DNA of 64,000 nucleotides from assembly GCF_001620055.1 (NCBI RefSeq), contig NZ_LQGY01000055.1, positions 124,001-188,000 on the forward strand, read 5' to 3'. Below, one piece after another: positions 56,795 through 64,000 of the stretch (the stretch's first letter is position 1; the number at the start of each line of letters is the position of its first letter). The notes beneath the pieces were generated by a model that ran no database searches, was not told where the DNA came from, and saw nothing but the letters and a program-made list of their open reading frames with translations. The DNA is from Agromyces sp. NDB4Y10. Its GTDB lineage: Bacteria; Actinomycetota; Actinomycetes; Actinomycetales; Microbacteriaceae. A program made the translations under genes and the position numbers.

Positions 56795-57832
56795 TTGAAT
56801 GTCACCCCGCTCGTCTGGGCCATCACGATCGCGGTCACGATCGTCTTCTTCGTCTACGAGTTCTTCGCCCACGTGCGGAAGCCCCACGAGCCGACGATCG
56901 GGGAGTCGGCCCGATGGTCGGCGTTCTACATCGCGCTCGCGCTGCTGTTCGGCGTCGGCATCGGCGTGGTCTCCGGCTGGACGTTCGGGGGCGAGTACTT
57001 CGCGGGCTACCTGACGGAGAAGGCGTTGTCGATCGACAACCTGTTCGTCTTCCTCATCGTGATGGCGAGCTTCGCCGTGCCGAAGATCTACCAGCAGAAG
57101 GTGCTGATGATCGGCATCGTGATCGCGCTGGTGCTGCGCGGCATCTTCATAGCCGTCGGCGCCGCCCTGATCGAGAACTTCACCTGGGTCTTCTACCTCT
57201 TCGGCGCCCTGCTGCTGTACCTCGCCTGGCACCAGGCGTTCGCGCACGACAGCTCGAACCCGGCCGACGGCAGGTTCATGCGCTTCATCCGCCGGCGCCT
57301 CCCGGTCACCAACGAGTACCACGGCGACAGGCTCACGGTGCGGATGGATGGCCGGCGATGGGTGACGCCGATGCTGCTGACCATCATCGCCATCGGCTTC
57401 GTCGACCTCATCTTCGCCGTCGACTCGATCCCGGCGATCTACGGGCTGACCGAAGAGGCGTACATCGTGTTCACGGCGAACGTGTTCGCGCTGATGGGGC
57501 TGCGACAGCTGTTCTTCCTCATCGGCGGCCTGCTCGAGCGACTGGTGTACCTCGCCCAGGGGCTGGCCGTCATCCTGGCGTTCATCGGCGTGAAGCTGCT
57601 CATCCACGCCCTGCACAAGAACGAGCTGCCGTTCATCAACGGCGGCGAGCCGATCACGGTGATCCCCGAGGTCCCCATCTGGCTGTCACTGCTGTTCATC
57701 GCGGTGACGATCGCCGTGGCCACCGTCGCGAGCATCGTCAAGACGCGCGGTGCCCGCCGCATCCCGGCGGCCGATCGGGTGGCGGCCGGGGTCACCGAGA
57801 CGGACGCCCGTGAGGACCGCGCAGTGCGCTGA
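56795..57832 (+). CDS. TerC-family membrane protein (Mn exporter type)
   Basis: 345 residues; TTG start at 56795 (MNVTPLVWAI) is preferred because GGAG lies 6 bases before it, over TTG 56783. About nine membrane segments; the metal motifs LSIDNLFVFL and FAVDSIPAI are intact. Members export Mn(II), often for loading of secreted enzymes. Controlled by the riboswitch upstream. Confidence 0.92.
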   Translation: MNVTPLVWAITIAVTIVFFVYEFFAHVRKPHEPTIGESARWSAFYIALALLFGVGIGVVSGWTFGGEYFAGYLTEKALSIDNLFVFLIVMASFAVPKIYQQKVLMIGIVIALVLRGIFIAVGAALIENFTWVFYLFGALLLYLAWHQAFAHDSSNPADGRFMRFIRRRLPVTNEYHGDRLTVRMDGRRWVTPMLLTIIAIGFVDLIFAVDSIPAIYGLTEEAYIVFTANVFALMGLRQLFFLIGGLLERLVYLAQGLAVILAFIGVKLLIHALHKNELPFINGGEPITVIPEVPIWLSLLFIAVTIAVATVASIVKTRGARRIPAADRVAAGVTETDAREDRAVR

Positions 57833-57860
57833 CCCCGCGTGATCCGGTCCGCTGTCGGCT

Positions 57861-58334
57861 TCAGCGACGCAGGTCCTTGCGGAACAGGACGAGGTCGTCT
57901 CCGTCGCTCCAGTAGTCGCGGACCCGCGCGACCTCCTCGTAGCCGAGGCCCGAGTAGAACCCGCGGGTCGCGGTGAACGCGTCGGTGCCGGAGGTCTCGA
58001 CCAGGAGCAGGCGCTCGCCCTGCTCCCGGAGCTCGGCCTCGACGTGCCGCATCAGCTCGGAGCCGTGACCGCGCCCGTGCGCCGCCTTCGGGACGGCGAT
58101 CATCGTGAGGTCCCACACGCCCGCGGCCGCCGGCTTCGGCTGGTAGTACACGACCCCGTGGATGCGTCCGTCGATCTCGACGACGCGCATGCGCCGCCCC
58201 TCGGGGGCCCCGGTCGCCAGGTAGCCGTCCACGATCTCCTGCACGAAGGGTCGGTCCTCGGGGGCGAACAGTGTGGAGGCGACCGCGACATCGATGATCT
58301 CCGTGGCATCCGTCGCGCGGACTTCGCGGATCAT
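57861..58334 (-). CDS. GNAT acetyltransferase
   Basis: 157 residues. Acetyl-CoA motif AHGRGHGSELMRHV. Substrate unknown. Divergent from a TetR gene across the palindrome at 58354-58369. Confidence 0.9.
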   Translation of the reverse strand: MIREVRATDATEIIDVAVASTLFAPEDRPFVQEIVDGYLATGAPEGRRMRVVEIDGRIHGVVYYQPKPAAAGVWDLTMIAVPKAAHGRGHGSELMRHVEAELREQGERLLLVETSGTDAFTATRGFYSGLGYEEVARVRDYWSDGDDLVLFRKDLRR

Positions 58335-58353
58335 ACGGCTCCCTTCGATAGAA

Positions 58354-58369
58354 TGTACCGATCGGTACA
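58354..58369. promoter_or_regulatory. TetR operator, perfect palindrome
   Basis: TGTACCGA-TCGGTACA, 16 bases, between the GNAT and TetR genes. It resembles known TetR-family operators and probably controls both. Confidence 0.8.
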
Positions 58370-58411
58370 ATACGTCGGAACGAACGACGGCGCAACGAGG
58401 AGGATGGTCGG

Positions 58412-59020
58412 ATGAGCACCGGGCCGACGACCGAGAAGGGTCGACGCACGCGGGCGCGGATCGTGGATGCCGCAGCCGAGCTCTTCTACGAGCGCGGCGT
58501 CTCGGCGACGGGCCTCGGCGACGTGATCGCCGCCTCCGGCGCCGGCAAGGGCCAGCTCTACCACTTCTTCACCGACAAGGGCGACCTCGTCAGCGCGGTC
58601 ATCCGGCATCAGGTGGAGGGCACCCTCGCGCCGCAGCGTGAACTGGGGGTGCACCGGCTCGACGATCTTCAGGAGTGGGCCCGCCAAGCCGTGCTGCAGC
58701 ACGAGCAGTCCCCCGTGATGCGGTGCCCGCTCGGATCCCTCGTCGTCGAACTGTCCGATCGCGACGCCGACGCCGCCTCGGCACTCGAGGCCGGCTTCGC
58801 GCAGTGGCGAGAGCTCATGAGCGGATGGATCGCGGAGCTGCAGCGCCGTGGCGAGGCCAGAACCGACCTTCCGGCCGACGACCTCACCGACTCCCTCCTC
58901 GCCGCCTACCAGGGCGGGCTCGTCCTCGCCCGATCCCGCGGCGACCTCCGCCCGCTCGAGACCGCACTCGCCTTGGCGATCGAGGGGATCGGCAGCTCCA
59001 GGTTCGCCGGCGAGCGGTGA
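58412..59020 (+). CDS. TetR-family regulator (LmrA/YxaF type)
   Basis: 202 residues. Helix-turn-helix (GLGDVIAASGAGKGQLYHFF) and a YxaF-like C-terminal domain. Such regulators sense drugs or flavonoids; the ligand is not evident here. Confidence 0.9.
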   Translation: MSTGPTTEKGRRTRARIVDAAAELFYERGVSATGLGDVIAASGAGKGQLYHFFTDKGDLVSAVIRHQVEGTLAPQRELGVHRLDDLQEWARQAVLQHEQSPVMRCPLGSLVVELSDRDADAASALEAGFAQWRELMSGWIAELQRRGEARTDLPADDLTDSLLAAYQGGLVLARSRGDLRPLETALALAIEGIGSSRFAGER

Positions 59021-59123
59021 CACGACGCCACGTGATCCTGCCGGTGTCCGCACCTCGTCTGGCAGGATGGGGGCTCGGTCGGGACCGGGGCCTGCGAAGG
59101 GCCGGGAGACGAGGGGCGCACGG

Positions 59124-60062
59124 ATGACTCGAAGCGCCGTTCGCGGCACCAGGGCGCTCGGCGCGCTGTGGGTGGCGGCCTCCCTCGCCCTGATAGCGTC
59201 GGCATGCACTCCCGCCGCATCCGGCGGTTCGCCGACCTCGTCTGCGAGCGAGACCGCCGCAGCGACCCCGGATGCCGCGCAGGAGCTCGACGCGAGCGAC
59301 GAGCTCAGCGCACTGGAGCAGGAGTACGGCGCCCGTGTCGGCGTCTACGCGATCGACACCGGCTCAGGCGACGTCGTCGCCTACCGCGGCGACGAGCGCT
59401 TCGCCTACGCCTCGACGATCAAGGCGTTGCTCGCGGCGGCGATCCTGCAGCAGGTGGACGACCTGGACCGAGTGGTCCCCTACTCCGCGGACGTGCTCGG
59501 GAGCCACTCCCCCGTCACCTCCGGGGCCGTCGGCGGCGGACTGAGCGTCCGCGACCTCGCCGAGGCAGCCGTGCGCGTGAGCGACAACACCGCGGCGAAC
59601 CTGCTGCTCGATCAGCTCGGTGGCCCGGAGGGGTTCGCCGCCGTGCTCGCCGAGGCCGGCGACGCAACGACCAACCCCGTGCGGGTGGAGACCGAGCTGA
59701 ACACCGCCGTCCCGGGCGACACGCGCGATACGAGCACGCCTCGAGCGCTGGTCGAGTCCCTCCGAGGATTCGCGCTCGGCGGCCTGCTCACCGACGCCCG
59801 GTCCGACACCCTGATCGAGTGGATGAGCGGCAATGCCACGGGCGACACCCTCATCCGGGCCGGAGCGCCCGACGCGGCGATCGTCGCCGACAAGTCCGGC
59901 ACCGGAGGCCACGGCACGCGCAACGACCTCGGGATCGTCTGGCCCGTCGACGGCGAGCCGATCGTCATCGCAGTGCTCACCACCCGTGGCGTCCCGGACG
60001 CCCCCAGCGACGACGCACTGGTCGCGGACGCCGCCGCCGCGGTCCTCAGCGCGTTCGGCTGA
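59124..60062 (+). CDS. Class A beta-lactamase lipoprotein
   Basis: 312 residues. Lipobox ALIASAC (Cys28), Ser/Thr-rich linker, then all class A motifs: STIK (Ser97, Lys100), SDN (153-155), ETELN (Glu189, Asn193) and KSG (257-259). It should hydrolyse beta-lactams at the cell surface. GAGGGG precedes the ATG at 59124. No adjacent regulator of the BlaI or AmpR kind is seen. Confidence 0.92.
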   Translation: MTRSAVRGTRALGALWVAASLALIASACTPAASGGSPTSSASETAAATPDAAQELDASDELSALEQEYGARVGVYAIDTGSGDVVAYRGDERFAYASTIKALLAAAILQQVDDLDRVVPYSADVLGSHSPVTSGAVGGGLSVRDLAEAAVRVSDNTAANLLLDQLGGPEGFAAVLAEAGDATTNPVRVETELNTAVPGDTRDTSTPRALVESLRGFALGGLLTDARSDTLIEWMSGNATGDTLIRAGAPDAAIVADKSGTGGHGTRNDLGIVWPVDGEPIVIAVLTTRGVPDAPSDDALVADAAAAVLSAFG

Positions 60063-60131
60063 GCCGGATGCGCGGAAACCCGCCCACGTCAACTGGTTGC
60101 CGCGCCGCAGCCGATCTGCTGCGATGAGGCG

Positions 60132-60467
60132 ATGAAGCAACTCACCTACGCGGGCGGTGACGTCCTCACCGGCACCGCGATCGCGGAAGCCGTGATGGAC
60201 TTCGCCGAAGCGCTCGCCCGGCACGACGACGCGTCGCAGGTCACGTTCCCCGCGCTCGGCGAGGACGGCTCGATCCTGCAGACCACGCTGCTGATCGGCC
60301 CGGCCAGCCAGATCGTCGCGCGGGACGTCGAGGTCGAGCACGACGAGCTCGTGGACGACGCGGCGGTCCGCGAGCTGCGCGCCCGGATCCGCGCACTCCG
60401 CGCCGGGCCGTCCTCGGGCGACCACGGCGATCACGACGTCGACCACCCGTCGATCGACGAGTTCTAG
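60132..60467 (+). CDS. Hypothetical cytosolic protein
   Basis: 111 residues, soluble. C-terminal part is His/Asp-rich (SGDHGDHDVDHPSIDEF). No family recognised. Confidence 0.65.
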   Translation: MKQLTYAGGDVLTGTAIAEAVMDFAEALARHDDASQVTFPALGEDGSILQTTLLIGPASQIVARDVEVEHDELVDDAAVRELRARIRALRAGPSSGDHGDHDVDHPSIDEF

Positions 60468-60487
60468 GCGCCCGGCCGCGGCACCAG

Positions 60488-61159
60488 TCAGAAGCTGCCG
60501 ATCCCCTTTCCGATCATCACGACGCCGATCACGAGCAGCAGCACCGCCATCACCGCGGCGTTGTGGTCGACGAGCCACCGACGGAGCGACTCCAGCGGAG
60601 CCGACATCCGCTCGGACGCGAGCAGGTAGGCGACCACCGGGATCGCCACCGAGCTCGCCGCGAGCACGGTGAAGACCGCGATCGCGATGGTCGACCCGCC
60701 GACGCCCTCGCCCGCGCTGCCGATGAGGACCCCGGCGCCGGCCGCCATGATGAGGTTCTTCGGGTTGATCGCCGCGAGCGCGAACGCCAGCAGGAAGGCG
60801 CGTGCGGCGGTCATCTCGCCGATGGCCTCCATCCACTTCGGCAGGGCCGCCGTCTCGCCCGGCTTCGGGCGCCCCTGCCATTGCCGCAGCGCGAGGAACA
60901 GCAGCAGGAGGCCCAGCAGGATCTTGATGGTGCCGGCGACGGGCGTCGACGCCTCCGGATCCTGTTCGGGGATCACCGACGCGAGCAGCGTGAACACCGT
61001 CACCGCGACGGCGATCCCGACCACCCAGCCCGCCAGGAACCCGAGGCTCGTGCCCCGCGCGCGCGGCGAGAGCAGCATCAGGATCGCCGCGATGATCGGG
61101 ATGGGGCTGATGGCCACGCCGAGCGCGAGCGGCAGGATGTCGCCGATGACCTGGTTCAC
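60488..61159 (-). CDS. GAP-family membrane protein
   Basis: 223 residues, GTG start overlapping the SulP stop (GTGA). Six membrane segments (PLALGVAISPIPIIAAILML; FALAAINPKNLIMAAGAG) as in the Sap/GAP family, which is linked to lipid or sulfolipid export. Last gene of the operon with SulP and the alkylsulfatase. Confidence 0.9.
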   Translation of the reverse strand: MNQVIGDILPLALGVAISPIPIIAAILMLLSPRARGTSLGFLAGWVVGIAVAVTVFTLLASVIPEQDPEASTPVAGTIKILLGLLLLFLALRQWQGRPKPGETAALPKWMEAIGEMTAARAFLLAFALAAINPKNLIMAAGAGVLIGSAGEGVGGSTIAIAVFTVLAASSVAIPVVAYLLASERMSAPLESLRRWLVDHNAAVMAVLLLVIGVVMIGKGIGSF

Positions 61160-62829
61160 GTTCCGTCCTCCGTGCGGGTCGATGCGAGCGCGGCGATCGC
61201 CGCGCGATTGGTCTCGTAGACGTCCGGCGGGCCGGGCACACCGAGCGCGGCGAGACGCTGGCGGATGCCGGGGCGGACGCGGCTGAGCGCGACGCCGATC
61301 TCGCGGCGCTCGAGCCATTCGAGGAGCGCTTGGAAGCTCTCGGCGCCGGTCACGTCCACGTCGGTCACCGCTTCGAGGTCGATCACGACATGCCGTACCG
61401 GGCCGTTCCCGGTCGCGTCGGCCGCGTCGACCGCGCGCTTCACCGCGTCGGCGAAGACGCCGCCGTTCGCGAAGAAGAGCGGCGCCGCGAGGCGGACGAC
61501 GATGACGCCGGGCGCGGTCACCGCACCGCGGGGTGCCGCGTCGAGCAGCGAGTCGGTCGGTTCGCCGCCCGACTCGAGCACGTCGATGGCGGGGTTCGCC
61601 GCGCGCTTGGCGAGGTTGACGAGCGCGAGCACCACCGCCACGAGGATCCCGGCGATCGGGCCGACGAGCAGGGTCACGAGGAAGCACGCCGCCCCGATGA
61701 CGAACTCGAAGCGGTCGCGCCGCCAGAGGTCGCGGAACTCGCCGATGCCGAGCAGCGGGAGGATCGCGACGGCCACGACGGCCCCGATCGCCGGCGACGG
61801 GATGTCGGCGAGCAAGGCCGTGCCGAACAGCAGGAGCAGCAGCGTGCCGACCGCGACGACGACGGACGGCAGCTGCGTCCGAGCGCCGGCCTGGTCGACG
61901 GCGGCCGTGCGGGAGGTCGACGCGCCGATGGCGAAGCTGCCCTGCGCGCCCGCTGCCACGTTGGCCACACCGAACGCCAGCAGGTCGCGGTTCGCGCGGA
62001 ACGGGTAGCGCCGCTTCTCGGCGTACGACCGCGACACGAGCAGCCCCTCCGCCGTCGTCACGAGCGTGAGCGCGATCGCCGAGGGCACCAGCGCGAGCCA
62101 CGTCGCCCAGTCGAGGATCGGCCACGTGAGCGCCGGCGGCCCGGCCGGCACCTCGCCGAGCACCGCCACGCCGCGCTCCTCGAGGCCTCCGACGACGACC
62201 GCGACGGTCGCGGCGACGAGCACGATGAGCGCCCACGGCACCGCACGCGCGAGGCGCCGCCCGACGAGCAGCACCGCGACGGCGACGGCCGAGATGAGCA
62301 CCGACCATCCGTTCGTCGTGCCGAGCTGCGTCACCAGCTGCACGAGCTTCTCAGGGAACTCGGCCCCCGAGTCGATGCCGACCCCGAGCATCTTCGCCAC
62401 CTGGCTGAGCAGGATGTCGAGCGCGAGTCCGCCCACGAACCCCACGAGGATCGGCTTCGACAGGAAGTTGGCGAGGAATCCGAGCTTGAACACGGCCAGC
62501 AGCACGAACAGGATGCCGCTGATGATCGCCTGCGCCATGGCGAGCGCGGCGTAGTCGGCCGATCCGGCGACCGCGAGCCCGCCGATCGACGAGGCGACCA
62601 GGGCGGCGGCCGCGGCATCCGGCGACGCCACGACCTGACGCGACGACACCACGAGCGCGTAGAGGATCGTCGGCACGATCAACGCGTACAGCCCCGCGGT
62701 CGGCGGCAGGCCCGCGATCTGCGCGTAGCCGATGTTCAGCGGCACCGCGATGGCGAGCAGGGTCACCCCCGCCACCAGCTCGGTGCCGAGGTTTCGTCGC
62801 GTCAGGCCGGCGAACGGCCGCTGCCTCAC
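61156..62829 (-). CDS. SulP-family anion transporter with STAS domain
   Basis: 557 residues, GTG start at 62829 overlapping the alkylsulfatase stop. N-terminal SulP membrane domain (about 1-410; GLPPTAGLYALIVPTILYALV) and C-terminal STAS domain (about 435-550; VIDLEAVTDVDVTGAESF). Transports sulfate or bicarbonate. Coupling to an alkylsulfatase suggests it moves the sulfate released. Confidence 0.93.
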   Translation of the reverse strand: MRQRPFAGLTRRNLGTELVAGVTLLAIAVPLNIGYAQIAGLPPTAGLYALIVPTILYALVVSSRQVVASPDAAAAALVASSIGGLAVAGSADYAALAMAQAIISGILFVLLAVFKLGFLANFLSKPILVGFVGGLALDILLSQVAKMLGVGIDSGAEFPEKLVQLVTQLGTTNGWSVLISAVAVAVLLVGRRLARAVPWALIVLVAATVAVVVGGLEERGVAVLGEVPAGPPALTWPILDWATWLALVPSAIALTLVTTAEGLLVSRSYAEKRRYPFRANRDLLAFGVANVAAGAQGSFAIGASTSRTAAVDQAGARTQLPSVVVAVGTLLLLLFGTALLADIPSPAIGAVVAVAILPLLGIGEFRDLWRRDRFEFVIGAACFLVTLLVGPIAGILVAVVLALVNLAKRAANPAIDVLESGGEPTDSLLDAAPRGAVTAPGVIVVRLAAPLFFANGGVFADAVKRAVDAADATGNGPVRHVVIDLEAVTDVDVTGAESFQALLEWLERREIGVALSRVRPGIRQRLAALGVPGPPDVYETNRAAIAALASTRTEDGT

Positions 62830-64000
62830 GGCCGGATGATCTCGAACCACAGCGGGAAGTCGTCGAGCAGGCCGAAGATCCGCGCCACCAGGTCGGCGTC
62901 GCCCTCGATGGCGATGTCGGATGCCGCGACGAGCTCGTCGAGCGGCCGACCGCCGAAGAGCGCCTCGGCGAGCGCGCCCTTCGACGACTTCGCCGTGGCA
63001 TCCGGTTCGGGATGCCGCGCACCGGCCGTGTAGACGAGCACGCCGTTGCGCACCTCGAGCAGGTAGTCCACCGGCCCGTCGGCGGTGTCCTCGACGGTCC
63101 ACACGACGGTGGCGGTGAGGTCGCCGGTCCGCTCGGCGTTCAGCTTGATGCCCGCGAAGTCGAGGATCATCTCGGTCGTCATCGCAGCGAACACGTCGGG
63201 TGTGGCGAGCTGGATGCTTCCGAGGTCGCGCACGCCGTTCCGGAGCTCGACCGCGGCCATCAGGTACTCGTTGCGCCACGTCGCGTTCTCGGCCTGGTAG
63301 CCGAGCTGCTCGAGCGCGTCGGCCTGGAGCTCGGCGGCCGCCCGGTTCCCCGGGTCGGCGAACACGACGTGCGTGAGCACCTCGGCGACCCAGCGGTAGT
63401 CGCCCTCGTCGAACGACGCCCGGGCCCGCTCGACGACGGCGTCCGCCCCGCCCATGAACTCGACGTAGCGTCGGCCGGATTCGGTCGGCGGCAGGACGTG
63501 CAGGTGCGCGGGATGCGAGTCGTACCATCCGAGGTACCGCTGGTACACGGCCTTGGCGTTGTGGTTCAGCGACCCGTAGTAGCCGTGGCTGTACCACTGG
63601 CGGTCGAGGCTCGCGGGCAGCCGAAGCTGCTCGGCGATCTCGGTCATGGTGCCGCCGAGGTTCGCGAGCCGCAGGGTCTCGTCATGGATGAACTTGTACA
63701 GGTCCCGCTGGTCGCGGAGGTACTCCCGGACGTCGCCGGTGCCCCACCGCGGCCAGCCGTGCTGCGCCACGATCACGTCGGTGTCGTCGCCGAACAGCCG
63801 GATGGTCTCGTTCAGCGTCTTCCACCACGTCGCCGCGTCGCGCACCTGCGCCCCGCGCAGCGTGTACAGGTTGTGCATCAGGTGGTTCACGTCCTCCGCG
63901 GCGCACAGCAGACGCCGCTGCGGGAAGTGGACCAGGAACTCGGCGGGCGCCTCCGTGCCCGGCGCCATCTGGAAGACCATCTCGACGCCGTCGACGGTGC
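62826..64000 (-). CDS. Alkyl/aryl sulfatase (SdsA-like), partial
   Basis: At least 391 residues; the 5' end lies beyond the window. The visible part is the end of the metallo-beta-lactamase domain (CAAEDVNHLMHNLYTLRGAQ, AQHGWPRWG), the helical dimerisation domain (GYYGSLNHNAKAVYQRYLGWYD) and the C-terminal SCP-like domain. Hydrolyses alkyl sulfates such as SDS. Its stop overlaps the SulP start. Confidence 0.93.
   Translation of the reverse strand, partial: TVDGVEMVFQMAPGTEAPAEFLVHFPQRRLLCAAEDVNHLMHNLYTLRGAQVRDAATWWKTLNETIRLFGDDTDVIVAQHGWPRWGTGDVREYLRDQRDLYKFIHDETLRLANLGGTMTEIAEQLRLPASLDRQWYSHGYYGSLNHNAKAVYQRYLGWYDSHPAHLHVLPPTESGRRYVEFMGGADAVVERARASFDEGDYRWVAEVLTHVVFADPGNRAAAELQADALEQLGYQAENATWRNEYLMAAVELRNGVRDLGSIQLATPDVFAAMTTEMILDFAGIKLNAERTGDLTATVVWTVEDTADGPVDYLLEVRNGVLVYTAGARHPEPDATAKSSKGALAEALFGGRPLDELVAASDIAIEGDADLVARIFGLLDDFPLWFEIIRP

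Noticed and set aside
61330-63033. 567-codon open frame on the + strand
   Set aside because: Shadow of SulP and alkylsulfatase; Arg/Glu/His-rich without any family.

Overview
The window is high-GC DNA (mostly GTG/ATG starts, frequent ATGA/GTGA overlaps) from a Gram-positive actinobacterium. The gene families (CsoR, CmtR, DUF6153, ECF42 with DGPF proteins, a yybP-ykoY riboswitch before terC) fit best with a Microbacteriaceae-like organism; this is an inference from family content, as no rRNA or species marker is present.

Region A (1-49.8 kb) is a dense metal- and stress-resistance island. At 1-9.6 kb lies a copper regulon: an MFS exporter, an FAD oxidoreductase with a frameshift, a CopZ chaperone, a His-rich anchored protein, CopA, a YHS protein, a DHA2 exporter, CsoR and a second HMA protein. 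Copies of a palindrome of the form (A/G)TACCCC-N-GGGGTAT stand in front of the operons. At 9.6-20.9 kb are a broken LVIVD gene, M23 peptidases, a universal stress protein, a GH65 enzyme coupled to phosphoketolase, and small secreted DUF305/DUF6153 proteins. At 21-29.5 kb are a second CsoR, a P1B-ATPase with an unusual CPD motif, SHOCT, AAA and ABC-2 genes, a DUF305 membrane protein, and a MerR/thioredoxin-like pair. At 29.6-32 kb are MntR and MntH. At 32-37.4 kb are a multicopper oxidase, YcnI, CopC and a CopD-CtaG fusion. At 37.4-44.9 kb are two CmtR-like ArsR regulators, each coupled to a CDF exporter and followed by very small ORFs, one of them a 19-residue peptide with six cysteines. Between them lie CtaG, Lnt, DsbA and M23 genes. 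From 46.1 to 48.6 kb the segment seen at 23.8-29.5 kb appears again, shortened by internal deletions.

The boundary is at 49.7-49.83 kb: a 17-base inverted repeat, then the 3' two thirds of a tRNA-Gly(CCC) gene without its 5' part. This is the usual footprint of site-specific integration and probably marks the right end of the island. No integrase is visible in the window.

Region B (49.9-64 kb) looks like ordinary chromosome: an ECF42-type sigma factor with two DGPF proteins and a VOC protein, an amidohydrolase coupled to an NCS1 permease with a divergent TetR gene, a manganese riboswitch with a TerC gene, GNAT and TetR genes around a perfect palindrome, a class A beta-lactamase lipoprotein, and a tightly overlapping alkylsulfatase-SulP-GAP operon that runs off the right edge.

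How the parts work together (inference): CsoR represses copper chaperone and efflux genes until Cu(I) binds; CopZ hands copper to CopA; the multicopper oxidase, YcnI, CopC and CopD handle copper outside the membrane; CmtR-CDF units and the MerR unit deal with cadmium, lead, zinc or mercury-like ions; MntR-MntH and the riboswitch-TerC gene keep manganese in balance.
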